This document shows, in pieces, positions 8,861 to 17,159 of a stretch of DNA of 33,941 nt (position 1 is its first letter; every line of letters begins with the position of its first letter). The notes beneath the pieces were generated by a model. It saw only the letters and a program-made list of their open reading frames with translations, ran no database searches and was not told where the DNA came from. Source of the stretch: Bdellovibrio sp. ZAP7 (lineage in GTDB: Bacteria; Bdellovibrionota_B; Oligoflexia; Oligoflexales; RGVZ01); contig CAMDKS010000032.1 of NCBI GenBank assembly GCA_945900755.1, positions 1-33,941 on the forward strand. The letters are read 5' to 3'. The position numbers were made by a program, and so were the translations under genes.

Positions 8861-10354
8861 ATGTACATTAAAACTGCTTTGCCTCCTGACCTTAGGGAGG
8901 TTGTCGACAAGCTGGAAGCTGCCGCGCGAAAAGCCGGCCTGGACTTTTTTCCAACTATTTTTGAGTTGATTGATTACAATCAACTGGCTGAAGTGGCTTC
9001 CTACGGCGGATTTCCAACCCGCTACCCGCACTGGAAGTTTGGGATGGAGTACGACAAAATTGCGAAGAGCTACGAGTATGGGCTCAGTATTATTTATGAA
9101 ATGGTTATCAACAATAATCCCTGCTACGCCTATTTGCTGCGAGCCAATAGTATGGTCTACCAAAAAACGGTTATCGCGCACGTTTTGGGACACTGTGATT
9201 TTTTCAAAAATAACTACTATTTTTCGCACACTAATCGCAAAATGCTCGATCAAATGGCCAATCACGCCTCCTTTGTGCGACGTGCGATCAATGAAATTGG
9301 CCAAGACACCGTCGAGACCTTTTTGGACGTGGTATTAAGCATCGAAAATTTGATCGATATTGCCTCACCTTACCGTGCACCTGTGACCAAGACTGATAGA
9401 GACGGTCTGGGCCATGACGCCACCGTACACGTACCGAAGATCGAAACAAAAGCCTATTTGGATTCCTACATCAATCCAAAGACTTTTATCGCCGAACAAA
9501 AAGATCGCCTGGAAAAGGAACAAAAAAAGGCCAAAAACTTCCCCGAGACGCCTCAACGCGATGTTTTAAAATTTCTGATTGATCACGCACCACTCGCGGC
9601 TTGGCAAACCAAAATTATTGAAATCATTCGCGACGAATCCTATTATTTCGCCCCGCAAGGCCAAACCAAGATTCTGAATGAGGGCTGGGCCACTTACTGG
9701 CATTCCATGATGATGGAGGAGTTGTGCCCCCTTCACGAGAGTGAGATTGTAGATTATTGTGAGCACTATTCAAAAGTCGTGGCCACCGCGCCTGGTGGAT
9801 TCAATCCTTATAAAATCGGGGTCGAGCTATTGCGCCATGTGGAGCGTCGGTGGGACCGAGGTCAGTTCGGCCTAGAATACCTGAAGTGTGACGACTACAA
9901 AAAAAGGGCGGAATGGGACACTAAGGCTGGCCTAGGTCGCAAAAAATTGTTTGAAGTGCGAAGCGTCCACAATGACATCACCTTCATTGACGAGTACCTC
10001 GACGAAGATTTTTGCCACGAACACAAAATGTTTATTTATGATTACGACAAGAAAACTGGAAAACAAGTTATTTCCAGTCGAGATTTTAAGTCCATCAAAC
10101 ACCAGCTACTTCAACAGCTCACAAATTTTGGTCAGCCAATCATAGCTGTTGTCGATGGAAACTATAAAAACCGGGGCGAATTGCTTTTGAGCCATGAACA
10201 CAACGGTGTGGACCTCAAACAAGATTTCACGATGGAAACCTTAAAAAATATTTACGCTATTTGGGGCAGACCTGTTTATCTGGAGACCGTAATCGAGGAG
10301 GTAAAGCGAATCGTGTCGTTTGACGGAAGGAATCATGATGTCCAAAAATCCTAA
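8861..10354 (+). CDS. spoVR: SpoVR family protein
   Basis: 497 residues from ATG 8861, preceded by AAGGGGA; the in-frame ATG at 8843 lies inside yeaH and is less likely. The protein matches the SpoVR/YcgB family over its full length (E. coli YcgB 510): an N-terminal LDFFPTIFELIDYNQLAEVASYGGFPTRYPHW segment split around residues 27-58, conserved histidines (HVLGHCDFFKNN), ILNEGWATYWHSMMM, and a C-terminal domain after the RSVHND segment. In Bacillus SpoVR affects spore cortex formation, but the gene is common in non-sporulating proteobacteria together with prkA and yeaH, as here. The molecular function is not established. Its last 17 bases overlap the next gene. Confidence 0.94.
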   Translation: MYIKTALPPDLREVVDKLEAAARKAGLDFFPTIFELIDYNQLAEVASYGGFPTRYPHWKFGMEYDKIAKSYEYGLSIIYEMVINNNPCYAYLLRANSMVYQKTVIAHVLGHCDFFKNNYYFSHTNRKMLDQMANHASFVRRAINEIGQDTVETFLDVVLSIENLIDIASPYRAPVTKTDRDGLGHDATVHVPKIETKAYLDSYINPKTFIAEQKDRLEKEQKKAKNFPETPQRDVLKFLIDHAPLAAWQTKIIEIIRDESYYFAPQGQTKILNEGWATYWHSMMMEELCPLHESEIVDYCEHYSKVVATAPGGFNPYKIGVELLRHVERRWDRGQFGLEYLKCDDYKKRAEWDTKAGLGRKKLFEVRSVHNDITFIDEYLDEDFCHEHKMFIYDYDKKTGKQVISSRDFKSIKHQLLQQLTNFGQPIIAVVDGNYKNRGELLLSHEHNGVDLKQDFTMETLKNIYAIWGRPVYLETVIEEVKRIVSFDGRNHDVQKS

Positions 10355-12083
10355 TCTTTGGCTAACCATTCTATTCGCCCTCGGCGCGTCGCTCGTGGCA
10401 AACAGCTCTCTAGGCGGCACCCCGGCATCGTCGACTCGTATGCCGATCATGTATTATGCGGGCGTAATACCTGTGCAGTGGGACAAAGATGAGGTCTGGC
10501 AGGATCTGAGCCAAGTAAAGAAGACCATCGATAGTGATTTCTCGGCGGCAGTGAAATCCAGCAAGCGCTTTTCAATGATTAATGACGAGCTGACTAAATC
10601 TCTTTGGAAAACGGTCGCGGGCCGCAAAGAATTGGTAGCCGATTATGAAAATAGTGCGTTCCTCAATATGGATATCTCCGCTCGCGGCGATATGGTTGTC
10701 CTTACAACCAGGTTGCTATCTCCGACCTTAGAGACGAGGCTTCAAGAGAGTGATGTTATCCCACGAAGTTGGTTGCTACAGAGTGATCGCGATCAAGTCG
10801 CATCTCGCCTTGTCGACCTTGTGCAGCGGATGATCAATCGCCTTCCATTAGATTCCCACGTCACCAGCGTTAGCGGTGTCTACACGACCGTATCGGCCGG
10901 CACCGATCAAAATGTAAAAATCGGCAGCAAATTTGATGTCGTTGCAGCAAATATAGAGAAGATTCATCCTGCTAACGGCAGCTGGCTATCCTTTACGACC
11001 ATGAAAACTGGCACCATTGAAATCATAGAGGTGAAGCCTCAGAGCTCGATTGGCAAGATAACGTCTCTCACCTTTGAAAATGCGATTAAGCCTGGTGACG
11101 GCATTCGGATTGAAGATATTTCTGGAAGAAGTCGATTTGCACGGGGCGAGGAACCCGTTTCGATGGAGTCGGCTCATAAAAAAGGTGGCTCGAACGCGGC
11201 ACCAATGCCTTTAGCTGGAACGTCTCCTGCTGCTGTTAATCCTGGTGCGCGAACTCCCAACACCACTGATCCTGCCGCGCAAACTCCCAACACCACTAAT
11301 CCAGAAGCGACTGCTGCGCAAACTCCCAACACCACTGATCCCGCCCAAACACCTCCTGCCGCAGATGCAGCCGCAGGCAAACCGTTGGAGGCTGCTCCAA
11401 CAGATAGCTTTACCGCTAAAATGATGCCCAAAGGAAGCGAAATGCGCACCTGGTTAGGGCTAAAAATGTGGTCTATTTCTGGCAGCGCTTCTGCTGTAGC
11501 ACAGCTTCCCATTTGGATTGTCAATAGTGGTGGCGCCGATATTTACCGCAATTTTTCAGACACCATCGACTACAATTACGGCCTGGATTTGGGCTACGGA
11601 AAAACTGGCGCAGGAAGTTTCTTTGGATATGATCTCCACAGTGGCGGCCGATGGCACATGCGTTTGAAGGACATTTTGCCAGCAACGGACGACGTCTATT
11701 TTGGATTGATCGCATCAATGTCCAGCGTGAGCATCACAGGGGAATCTACTGGTGGCTTTGACCTAACGTTAATGCGTCTAACTATAGGCGTCCATGGGTG
11801 GGCTAAACCAGATTTTATTGGCGACAAAGTAGAGTGGACTGGCGAGATTTTTTACCCCTTGTATAAGTCAGGTCAGTTTGGAATCAAGGGTTCGCATCGA
11901 GCGATTGAGTCCGGTTCAAGCCTTGCTTTCCGCCTTGGGGGCTATCTTGGCGCAAGGCCTGAAACGGGATGGCAGTTCGGTGGTGCCTTTGATTATGAAA
12001 GTAGTAGTTGGGAGCTGGCGAAAAAAAAGACCGCAGAATACGGGTCGATCGGATTTCTCGCCTTGGCACGCCGCAGTCTATAA
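10338..12083 (+). CDS. Exported protein of unknown function with Thr/Pro repeat linker
   Basis: 581 residues from ATG 10338, with GGAAGGA about 6 bases upstream. ATG 10335 is also possible, and the start overlaps the spoVR end by 17 bases, suggesting coupling. A signal peptide is visible (LWLTILFALGASLVANSSLGG). The N-terminal ~290 residues are a globular, partly beta region. Next comes a low-complexity linker with three near-identical copies of A(R/Q)TPNTT(D/N)P and other Ala/Pro/Thr runs. The C-terminal ~210 residues alternate aromatic and small residues (YNYGLDLGYGKTGAGSFFGYD) like an outer-membrane beta-barrel or surface domain. I recognise no family. Its place after prkA-yeaH-spoVR is notable but no function should be assumed. 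Confidence 0.8.
   Translation: MSKNPNLWLTILFALGASLVANSSLGGTPASSTRMPIMYYAGVIPVQWDKDEVWQDLSQVKKTIDSDFSAAVKSSKRFSMINDELTKSLWKTVAGRKELVADYENSAFLNMDISARGDMVVLTTRLLSPTLETRLQESDVIPRSWLLQSDRDQVASRLVDLVQRMINRLPLDSHVTSVSGVYTTVSAGTDQNVKIGSKFDVVAANIEKIHPANGSWLSFTTMKTGTIEIIEVKPQSSIGKITSLTFENAIKPGDGIRIEDISGRSRFARGEEPVSMESAHKKGGSNAAPMPLAGTSPAAVNPGARTPNTTDPAAQTPNTTNPEATAAQTPNTTDPAQTPPAADAAAGKPLEAAPTDSFTAKMMPKGSEMRTWLGLKMWSISGSASAVAQLPIWIVNSGGADIYRNFSDTIDYNYGLDLGYGKTGAGSFFGYDLHSGGRWHMRLKDILPATDDVYFGLIASMSSVSITGESTGGFDLTLMRLTIGVHGWAKPDFIGDKVEWTGEIFYPLYKSGQFGIKGSHRAIESGSSLAFRLGGYLGARPETGWQFGGAFDYESSSWELAKKKTAEYGSIGFLALARRSL
11247..11346 (+). repeat. Tandem coding repeat (three A-x-TPNTT-x-P units)
   Basis: Three copies of GCGCRAACTCCCAACACCACT, each followed by GAT or AAT and CCN, are separated by 6 to 15 bases. 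They encode the flexible linker of the surrounding exported protein. Such repeats can change copy number by slippage and usually form an unstructured spacer between domains. Confidence 0.75.
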
Positions 12084-12091
12084 GTTAGCCA

Positions 12092-12844
12092 TTAATTCTT
12101 AGTATCTACGGGAAACACTCGCGCAAATTTTGCGTCCGCGCCAAGAACCAAACAAGACGGCTGATCCCAGCTGGCTACACTAACCAGTCGTTTGCCGTTT
12201 CCTAAGTCCTCGTCGTAGGGGTGATGAAAATGACCAATTACAATGGTCTCGGCCGTGGTTTCATTCAGTTTATTCGCAGCCGATTCAATTATTTTGCTGT
12301 GATTTAGGCTTCGATAGCGATCTTTTTTTCGCGACGTGCGCGCAAACCAAAGTGTGAGATGATCCAACAAAAATTGCGGAAAAATAAGCGCTAATACACT
12401 GACGACGTTGCTGCGAATTATTTTGCGGTAGAGGTCATACCAAGGATCAAATCGCAACAAATCACCATGCGAGATCAGAATTTTTTGGCCTGTCATTCCC
12501 GTCCAAACTTTTCCCTCACTTGGCACCACCTCAAACTTGTGGTGACGAGACAATGCCTCTAAGCCAAATTCGTGATTGCCACTCACAAACCACACCACTG
12601 CGCCTGATGCCACCAGCTTATCTAGCCCTGACAACAAACGAGAATATTTTCCTCGAAAATGTTTCCCCCAGGCAAAAAAGAAATCAAAAATGTCTCCGTT
12701 CAGCACAAAAGATTTTGCGTTGACGGCCGCAGCCTGCTCTACCAACTGGCAAAGTTGGAGATAGCGCTCATCGTCACTATTACGAATGTGAACATCACTA
12801 ACGACGACGAGGGCTGGATTTTGCGGCAATTGAAAAATTTTCAC
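12092..12844 (-). CDS. LpxH-like metallophosphoesterase (UDP-2,3-diacylglucosamine pyrophosphatase family)
   Basis: 250 residues, GTG start at 12842-12844 with no clear Shine-Dalgarno. It has the full calcineurin-like metal site: DVH (D17, H19), GDIFDFF (D51), GNHE (N90, H91), SHGD (H126) and GHFHHP (H205, H207). The GDIFDFF and HGD contexts and the length (E. coli LpxH 240) point to the LpxH family, which cleaves UDP-2,3-diacylglucosamine to lipid X in lipid A synthesis. However, the LpxH-like group includes paralogues of unknown substrate, so the gene symbol is withheld. It is convergent with the preceding exported-protein gene (8 bases apart) and diverges from the FadL-like gene. Confidence 0.8.
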   Translation of the reverse strand: MKIFQLPQNPALVVVSDVHIRNSDDERYLQLCQLVEQAAAVNAKSFVLNGDIFDFFFAWGKHFRGKYSRLLSGLDKLVASGAVVWFVSGNHEFGLEALSRHHKFEVVPSEGKVWTGMTGQKILISHGDLLRFDPWYDLYRKIIRSNVVSVLALIFPQFLLDHLTLWFARTSRKKDRYRSLNHSKIIESAANKLNETTAETIVIGHFHHPYDEDLGNGKRLVSVASWDQPSCLVLGADAKFARVFPVDTKN

Positions 12845-12901
12845 TTTTTAATGGGGCCCGATCTTCGAAAATCAGCAATTACGTATTTTGGCATCCTAAC
12901 A

Positions 12902-12921
12902 GTAACTGTATAACATGTTAC
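12902..12921. promoter_or_regulatory. Palindrome between divergent lpxH-like and fadL-like genes
   Basis: GTAAC and GTTAC (12902-12906 and 12917-12921) form an inverted repeat, and the inner 12911-12920 TAACATGTTA is itself a perfect palindrome. It lies in the 147-base gap between two divergent genes, where an operator would be expected. No regulator can be named. Confidence 0.35.
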
Positions 12922-12991
12922 GGGAAATACTAGATTTTTTGGCGAAAAATTAATCTCCAAGTTCAATATTACGTCGGATTTTGCCGATAAT

Positions 12992-14281
12992 ATGTCTATG
13001 AACGCATCTTTTTCAAGTTTTTTCCACCCTCGACATCAAGCTTTTGGCTTGGTGGGTGTCCTCATACTTTTGCATTTTTTTAGTGCTCAATCAGCCCTCG
13101 CTGAGACCACCAATAAGCGGATGATTTTACCTGGTACGCGTGCTCAGGCTATGGCCGGCGCCTATACCGCCATATCTGATGATGCTTCGGCGGGTTGGTA
13201 TAATCCAGCCGGACTTGGCTTTATTCAGGGTCCAAGTGCAAGCCTTACCGCTAACAATTACACGCACTCTATAAAAACCGTCTCTGGCGGCACCACCGAT
13301 TCGATTTTGGCCGAAAACTCTTCGGCCATGTATCCCGGTTTTGCGGGCAGTGTGACAACTCTTGGACCGGTGGTCGTCGGGTGGTCGTATTTTACTCTTG
13401 AGAAACAGAATACTGACGAATCCCAAATCCTAGACATCGTAGCAGAGCCCTCGTTGGAACCATTTCGTTACTACCGCAGTAATTTGACCACTGGCAATTT
13501 GATTCATATTGGCGCAAGCCTCGGAATGTCTTTGGGCACACATCTGTCGATTGGCATCAGTGAATTTTACTACCGAAGAGAACAACTGGCGGCACTGAAA
13601 GAAAGATCCCTTTTCAGTAACTCTGTATTTTACGATAGCTTTGTTCGGCAGAGCACGAAGAACGAGGGTACGGTCACCGTTTCAGGAGCTATGCTGCGTA
13701 TGGACTCGGTGACCCTTGGATTATCTTTTAGAATTCCTCGGGCACTTACTGACAAAACTGACCTTGAGACAAACACGGTTGTATACACCAGCGCATCACC
13801 AGAGCTAGGAACTACGACTTTGACCACGCACCGAGAAGACGAATTAATTGTTCGGACGTGGAACCTCGGACTTGCGTGGCAACCCACTTCCTGGCTCACA
13901 CTCAGCACCGATGCTATTTATTATCCGGCCACCGAATCCCCATGGCGTGGTGCCGGTGGCTTCAACACTAAAAACGTATTCGACGAGAGTGCCGGATTTG
14001 AACTCCGCTCGACCTCTTTGCTACTGGGCGCAGGAATTTTTACCAATAGCTCTTTAGTGAAGAATCCAACTCCGTCAGCATCGTCCGTGGAGCCTGCGCG
14101 AGTCGACTATTTAGGTTACACGGCAAGCCTTGGCTTCGCGAGCAAACAGTCGGAAACACGGATCATTTTGGTTCGCCAAAATGGCAAAGGCAAAGCTCAA
14201 GTGGTGCAAGGATCTTTGACTATGCACAACATTACAGATACGACTGAAAGTGTGTGTTTATCGAGTCGTTTTCAATTTTAG
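12992..14281 (+). CDS. FadL/OmpP1-like outer-membrane transport protein
   Basis: 429 residues. A signal peptide (LVGVLILLHFFSAQSALA) is followed by the hallmark N-terminal motif of the FadL-type superfamily, GTRAQAMAGAYTAISDDA then SAGWYNPAGLGF, with the NPAGL core. The remainder is amphipathic beta-strands, and the protein ends in an aromatic residue (RFQF), as is usual for outer-membrane barrels. FadL-like proteins pass hydrophobic compounds such as long-chain fatty acids across the outer membrane; the substrate here is unknown. Two start codons (12992, 12998) are possible and the ribosome site is weak. It may begin a short run of envelope genes up to 16233. Confidence 0.82.
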   Translation: MSMNASFSSFFHPRHQAFGLVGVLILLHFFSAQSALAETTNKRMILPGTRAQAMAGAYTAISDDASAGWYNPAGLGFIQGPSASLTANNYTHSIKTVSGGTTDSILAENSSAMYPGFAGSVTTLGPVVVGWSYFTLEKQNTDESQILDIVAEPSLEPFRYYRSNLTTGNLIHIGASLGMSLGTHLSIGISEFYYRREQLAALKERSLFSNSVFYDSFVRQSTKNEGTVTVSGAMLRMDSVTLGLSFRIPRALTDKTDLETNTVVYTSASPELGTTTLTTHREDELIVRTWNLGLAWQPTSWLTLSTDAIYYPATESPWRGAGGFNTKNVFDESAGFELRSTSLLLGAGIFTNSSLVKNPTPSASSVEPARVDYLGYTASLGFASKQSETRIILVRQNGKGKAQVVQGSLTMHNITDTTESVCLSSRFQF

Positions 14282-14358
14282 GCGAAATTTGACTTCCAAC
14301 TACTTCAGTGACATTTTTTTTAGAACCATTCAAACTAATTTTATCCCACGAGGTATTT

Positions 14359-14493
14359 ATGAAGATTAATCGATTAATTGCCGTGCTATTGGTCATGATC
14401 TCGGCATCAAGCATTTTTTATCGCTGCGGCAAAGCCAAAAAGAAAACGGCGATTGCTACGGTGAGCGGCAGCGTTAAAAGTGGAAAATTTTAA
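14359..14493 (+). CDS. Small secreted or membrane peptide, unknown
   Basis: 44 residues from ATG 14359, after a weak AGG-type ribosome site. The N-terminus KINRLIAVLLVMISASSIF is a typical signal or membrane segment, followed by YRCGKAKKKTAIATVSGSVKSGKF. A cysteine at residue 23 is near the usual lipoprotein position, but the preceding FYR does not form a lipobox. It lies 16 bases ahead of the next gene, which has its own AAGGAG. It could be a real short peptide or the head of a decayed gene. Confidence 0.45.
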   Translation: MKINRLIAVLLVMISASSIFYRCGKAKKKTAIATVSGSVKSGKF

Positions 14494-14509
14494 ACAAGGA
14501 GATCTCTTC

Positions 14510-15597
14510 ATGAAAAATTTCAAATTATTGTCTGGGCTGGTACTAGTTTTGGTTACAACGTTCGGAAGCGTGAATGCTTTTGCCCTATGCTTCAACGGAT
14601 GGGCAACACCAACGACGATCAAGTACAATTTCAAAGGTCTATCGGCTAATAACGATGAGGGCACTGCCGCGACTCTCATTGCGGACCCGTTTTCAGTGAC
14701 CTTCAACCGAACGGATGGTAATTTTGGTAGCGTCGCCGTGTCTGATATTACCCTTCCCTTGGGCCGGTATATAAGTTTAGGATTGACCTACGCTGATTCC
14801 GTGGATGTGACGCTTGACGGCGTTATATTTGATGGGAAAGGCAGTCACAATTGTACCGCCACAAGCCCACTTGCCGCCTTGATAACACTAAAGGTGATGG
14901 AAAAGGCAAAGGCGCTATCACTGCGTCCCTTAAAATCAGCCTTTTGGTCGACCTCTATGATGGTGTCGTGATCGATGGCGGAGTAGGGAAAATTTTAGGC
15001 GTCCCGGCCATTCTTGCGGTCGCTGGCGATCCGGGAGCAGCCATTCATATCACAGTCCCCCAGAGTGCATCCGGATCCACTGTTCCGTTTAATGCAAGTC
15101 TACTTTTTGGTGCCGACAAATCTCTTTTGAGTGCGACGGTTAGTCAAGGCGGCGCTGCGACCGGAGGCGATCCCCTGACTCACAGTTGTCAGGGAGGAAA
15201 CAATGTGGCCATTACAGGTGCCTCGTCAAACTTTCCTTTCCTACGTTTAGGCAGTGTCTCCACAACTGAGAACACGAATAAAGGCCAAGTCATTTTCCCG
15301 ATGGTTAGCAGTTGTACGACGGTGGCAACATGCAATTCTGCCGGGTCTGAGCAAATCGATAATTTATTCCAAGCGGTCGGGAACGCTGTTACGATTTCCT
15401 GCGTCGCTGATTCCACGGCCGCTTATCAGACGGCCAAGTATTCCCAAAATTATACGGGAGGAGCAGGAGGCACTTCGGGAACGGATACCACTGCAAAAAT
15501 CGTTAGAATTGTAGATCCAGGCAATATATTTGGTGTATGCGCTACTAGTCCATGTGTGGACACTGCTGTTGCAACAGGCAAGGGCGGTTACCTCTAG
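14510..15597 (+). pseudogene. Secreted hypothetical protein, disrupted by a frameshift
   Basis: ATG 14510 has a good AAGGAG site and opens a protein with a clear signal peptide (LLSGLVLVLVTTFGSVNAFA). This frame continues to TGA at 14969-14971, but its end looks unnatural. From about 14833 a second frame, one base back, is open to 15597. This frame has no signal peptide or good start of its own, only TTG 14851. Joining them near 14870-14880 gives a plausible secreted beta-rich protein of about 360 residues (SHNCTATS leading into LDNTKGDGKGKG, then SLLVDLYDGVVIDGG). There are several paired cysteines in the C-terminal part (SCQGG, SSCTTVATC). The family is not recognised. The frameshift could be a true mutation, a sequencing error or programmed. 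Confidence 0.6.
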
Positions 15598-15645
15598 CAT
15601 GACTTTGCGATTAGAGGCGAACAAGCTTGAGCTGAGGAATGATCT

Positions 15646-16233
15646 ATGGAAAATACCGTGAAAAATACCGTAAGAAACGTTACGTCCCAAAAAATGCATT
15701 GGCTTATTTGGCCAGGAGTTCTGACGTTAGCCCTTGACCAACTGATGAAGGTTGTTACCGCTAAAAGTATACGGCCCCATCAGGCATTTCCGATCCTAGA
15801 GCAAAAATGGCTACTCTGGACGAGAGTACCGAATTCTGGTCTACTTTTTCAGAATTTCGAGATGGTGTATACACCTGAGAATGCTTTGTGGACCCGCTAC
15901 TTGCCTGCCCTTGCGCTCGCTTTTACGGCCATCCTTTTGATTAGATTTGCTCTGAAGTCGGACGGCGGCCGCGTGTCTAAGTTAGTCGCCGGCGGATTTA
16001 GTATTTTTTGGTTTGGCGGATTTTCAAATGTTCTGAGTCATTATCTGTCTATTTTTGTCGATGATACGATATCCGCTCAATTATGGCCGGGCAGCAAATA
16101 TTTTATATTCAACATGGCGGACGTTGGAATCTCTCTGGGCCTATTTGCCGTTTTGATTGCGGTGTTGTTAGAGACTCTGCGCCTATTACCGCCTTTAGGC
16201 GCCGGTTCTGATGTAAATATAGGCAATTCTTAA
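15646..16233 (+). CDS. Divergent LspA-like protein (signal peptidase II family)
   Basis: 195 residues, with GAGGA 8 bases before the ATG. LspA is the membrane aspartyl protease that removes signal peptides from prolipoproteins. Four membrane helices are visible, together with the family marks: DQxxK (D31, K35), PNSG (N63, G65), GGFSN (N128), VDD (D139/D140) and FNMAD (N156, D159). The two catalytic aspartates of LspA therefore appear to be present. The usual N-x-x-D-R has become N-V-L-S-H, so the Asp-Arg pair is lost, and the protein is longer than usual (about 165) because of its N-terminal extension. It could be a specialised paralogue or an inactive relative, so I withhold the gene name. 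Confidence 0.7.
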   Translation: MENTVKNTVRNVTSQKMHWLIWPGVLTLALDQLMKVVTAKSIRPHQAFPILEQKWLLWTRVPNSGLLFQNFEMVYTPENALWTRYLPALALAFTAILLIRFALKSDGGRVSKLVAGGFSIFWFGGFSNVLSHYLSIFVDDTISAQLWPGSKYFIFNMADVGISLGLFAVLIAVLLETLRLLPPLGAGSDVNIGNS

Positions 16234-16240
16234 TTTCCTA

Positions 16241-16292
16241 TTGCGTCTAATGACAACAACTGGTTACATGTAGTATCTGATATTTTACTACG
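16241..16292 (+). promoter_or_regulatory. Possible acpP promoter and leader hairpin
   Basis: TTGCGT (16241-16246) and TACATG (16265-16270), 18 bases apart, are a weak promoter match. GTAGTA (16270-16275) and TACTAC (16287-16292) can pair to form a 6-base stem ahead of the acpP ribosome site. The acpP mRNA is normally abundant, so a promoter in this 75-base gap is expected. Confidence 0.25.
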
Positions 16293-16308
16293 TCGCACGG
16301 AGTCATCA

Positions 16309-16554
16309 ATGAGTACCATTTCCCTTGAAGATCGAGTTAAACAATTAGTCGTCAAACAACTTGGCGTCGAAGAGAGTGCCGTCGTCGGCAAAGCCAAATT
16401 TATTGAAGATCTAGGCGCTGATTCCCTGGATGTTGTCGAGCTTGTCATGGCGATGGAAGAAGCCTTCGCGGTGGATATTCCAGATGAAGAAGCCGAGAAC
16501 ATTCGTACAGTAGACGATGCCGTGCAGTTCATCAAACGAGCCGGCGAATCTTGA
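16309..16554 (+). CDS. acpP: Acyl carrier protein
   Basis: 81 residues. Carries growing acyl chains on a phosphopantetheine arm in fatty-acid synthesis and supplies acyl groups for lipid A. The attachment site is the Ser of [10 protein letters not shown] (S39). The protein is acidic, has the standard four-helix layout and is of typical length (E. coli 77). CGGAG lies about 8 bases upstream of the start. Unlike in many genomes it is not beside fabD/fabG/fabF; rpiB and glyA follow. Confidence 0.95.
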   Translation: MSTISLEDRVKQLVVKQLGVEESAVVGKAKFIEDLGADSLDVVELVMAMEEAFAVDIPDEEAENIRTVDDAVQFIKRAGES

Positions 16555-16564
16555 GTTGAAAATT

Positions 16565-16592
16565 TGGGGTCCTTGAGGTCCTCTTTTTTTTA
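16565..16592 (+). terminator. Likely intrinsic terminator after acpP
   Basis: GGGGTCC-TTGA-GGTCCTC forms a short imperfect stem (one G-T pair and one T-T mismatch) followed by a run of eight T. It begins about 10 bases after the acpP stop and ends ahead of rpiB, as expected for an acpP-only transcript. Confidence 0.5.
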
Positions 16593-16658
16593 GTCTATTC
16601 AGGTTATATCCTCTCGAAATAGTCCTCATCCCATCGACCTGTAAAAGGAAGCACACTA

Positions 16659-17114
16659 GTGGCACAAACGATTGGCATTGGCTGCGACCACGCAGGCAAA
16701 GAACTCAAACAACTGATCACTGACATGCTAAAGCTTACGACCTATACGGTTGTAGATTACGGCGTTGCTGCCGACTGCAAAACTTCGGTCGACTACCCAG
16801 ACTATGCTGCCGCAGTTGCGGGAGATTTGTCCAAGGGCAAACTTGATCTTGGCATTTTGGTTTGCGGAACAGGTATTGGCATGCAAATTACCGCTAACAA
16901 ATTTTCGGGTGTGCGTGCTGCGGTGGTTTGGGACGAACTCTCTACTAAAATGGCCAAAGAGCATAACGACGTGAATGTCCTATGTCTCGGAGCTCGGATG
17001 ACCAATCATATGCGAGCCTGTGATCTGACTAAGCAATGGCTCGACACGGCCTTTGGCGGAAGTCGCCATCAAATGCGTTTAAATAAAATTCGAGAAATCG
17101 AACAAAAAAAATAA
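16659..17114 (+). CDS. rpiB: Ribose-5-phosphate isomerase B
   Basis: 151 residues, GTG start with AAAGGAAG upstream. Interconverts ribose-5-phosphate and ribulose-5-phosphate in the non-oxidative pentose phosphate pathway. Family marks are GCDHAG at the N-terminus (phosphate and substrate binding), YPDYA, CGTGIGM with the catalytic Cys C69, and EHNDVNVL with the ring-opening His H102. The length is standard. It is 45 bases ahead of glyA, and rpiB-glyA-nrdR order is frequent among bacteria. Ribulose-5-phosphate is also the substrate of RibB, encoded further downstream. Confidence 0.94.
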   Translation: MAQTIGIGCDHAGKELKQLITDMLKLTTYTVVDYGVAADCKTSVDYPDYAAAVAGDLSKGKLDLGILVCGTGIGMQITANKFSGVRAAVVWDELSTKMAKEHNDVNVLCLGARMTNHMRACDLTKQWLDTAFGGSRHQMRLNKIREIEQKK

Positions 17115-17159
17115 CAGCACGCTTCGACCCTCATACTTAATTAAGGAAAATACACGCGT

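Noticed and set aside
14834..14840. GGGAAAG as a programmed -1 slippery heptamer in the split secreted gene
   Set aside because: It is not in the required phase relative to the first frame (codons GGG AAA rather than G GGA AAG), so it cannot explain the frame change.
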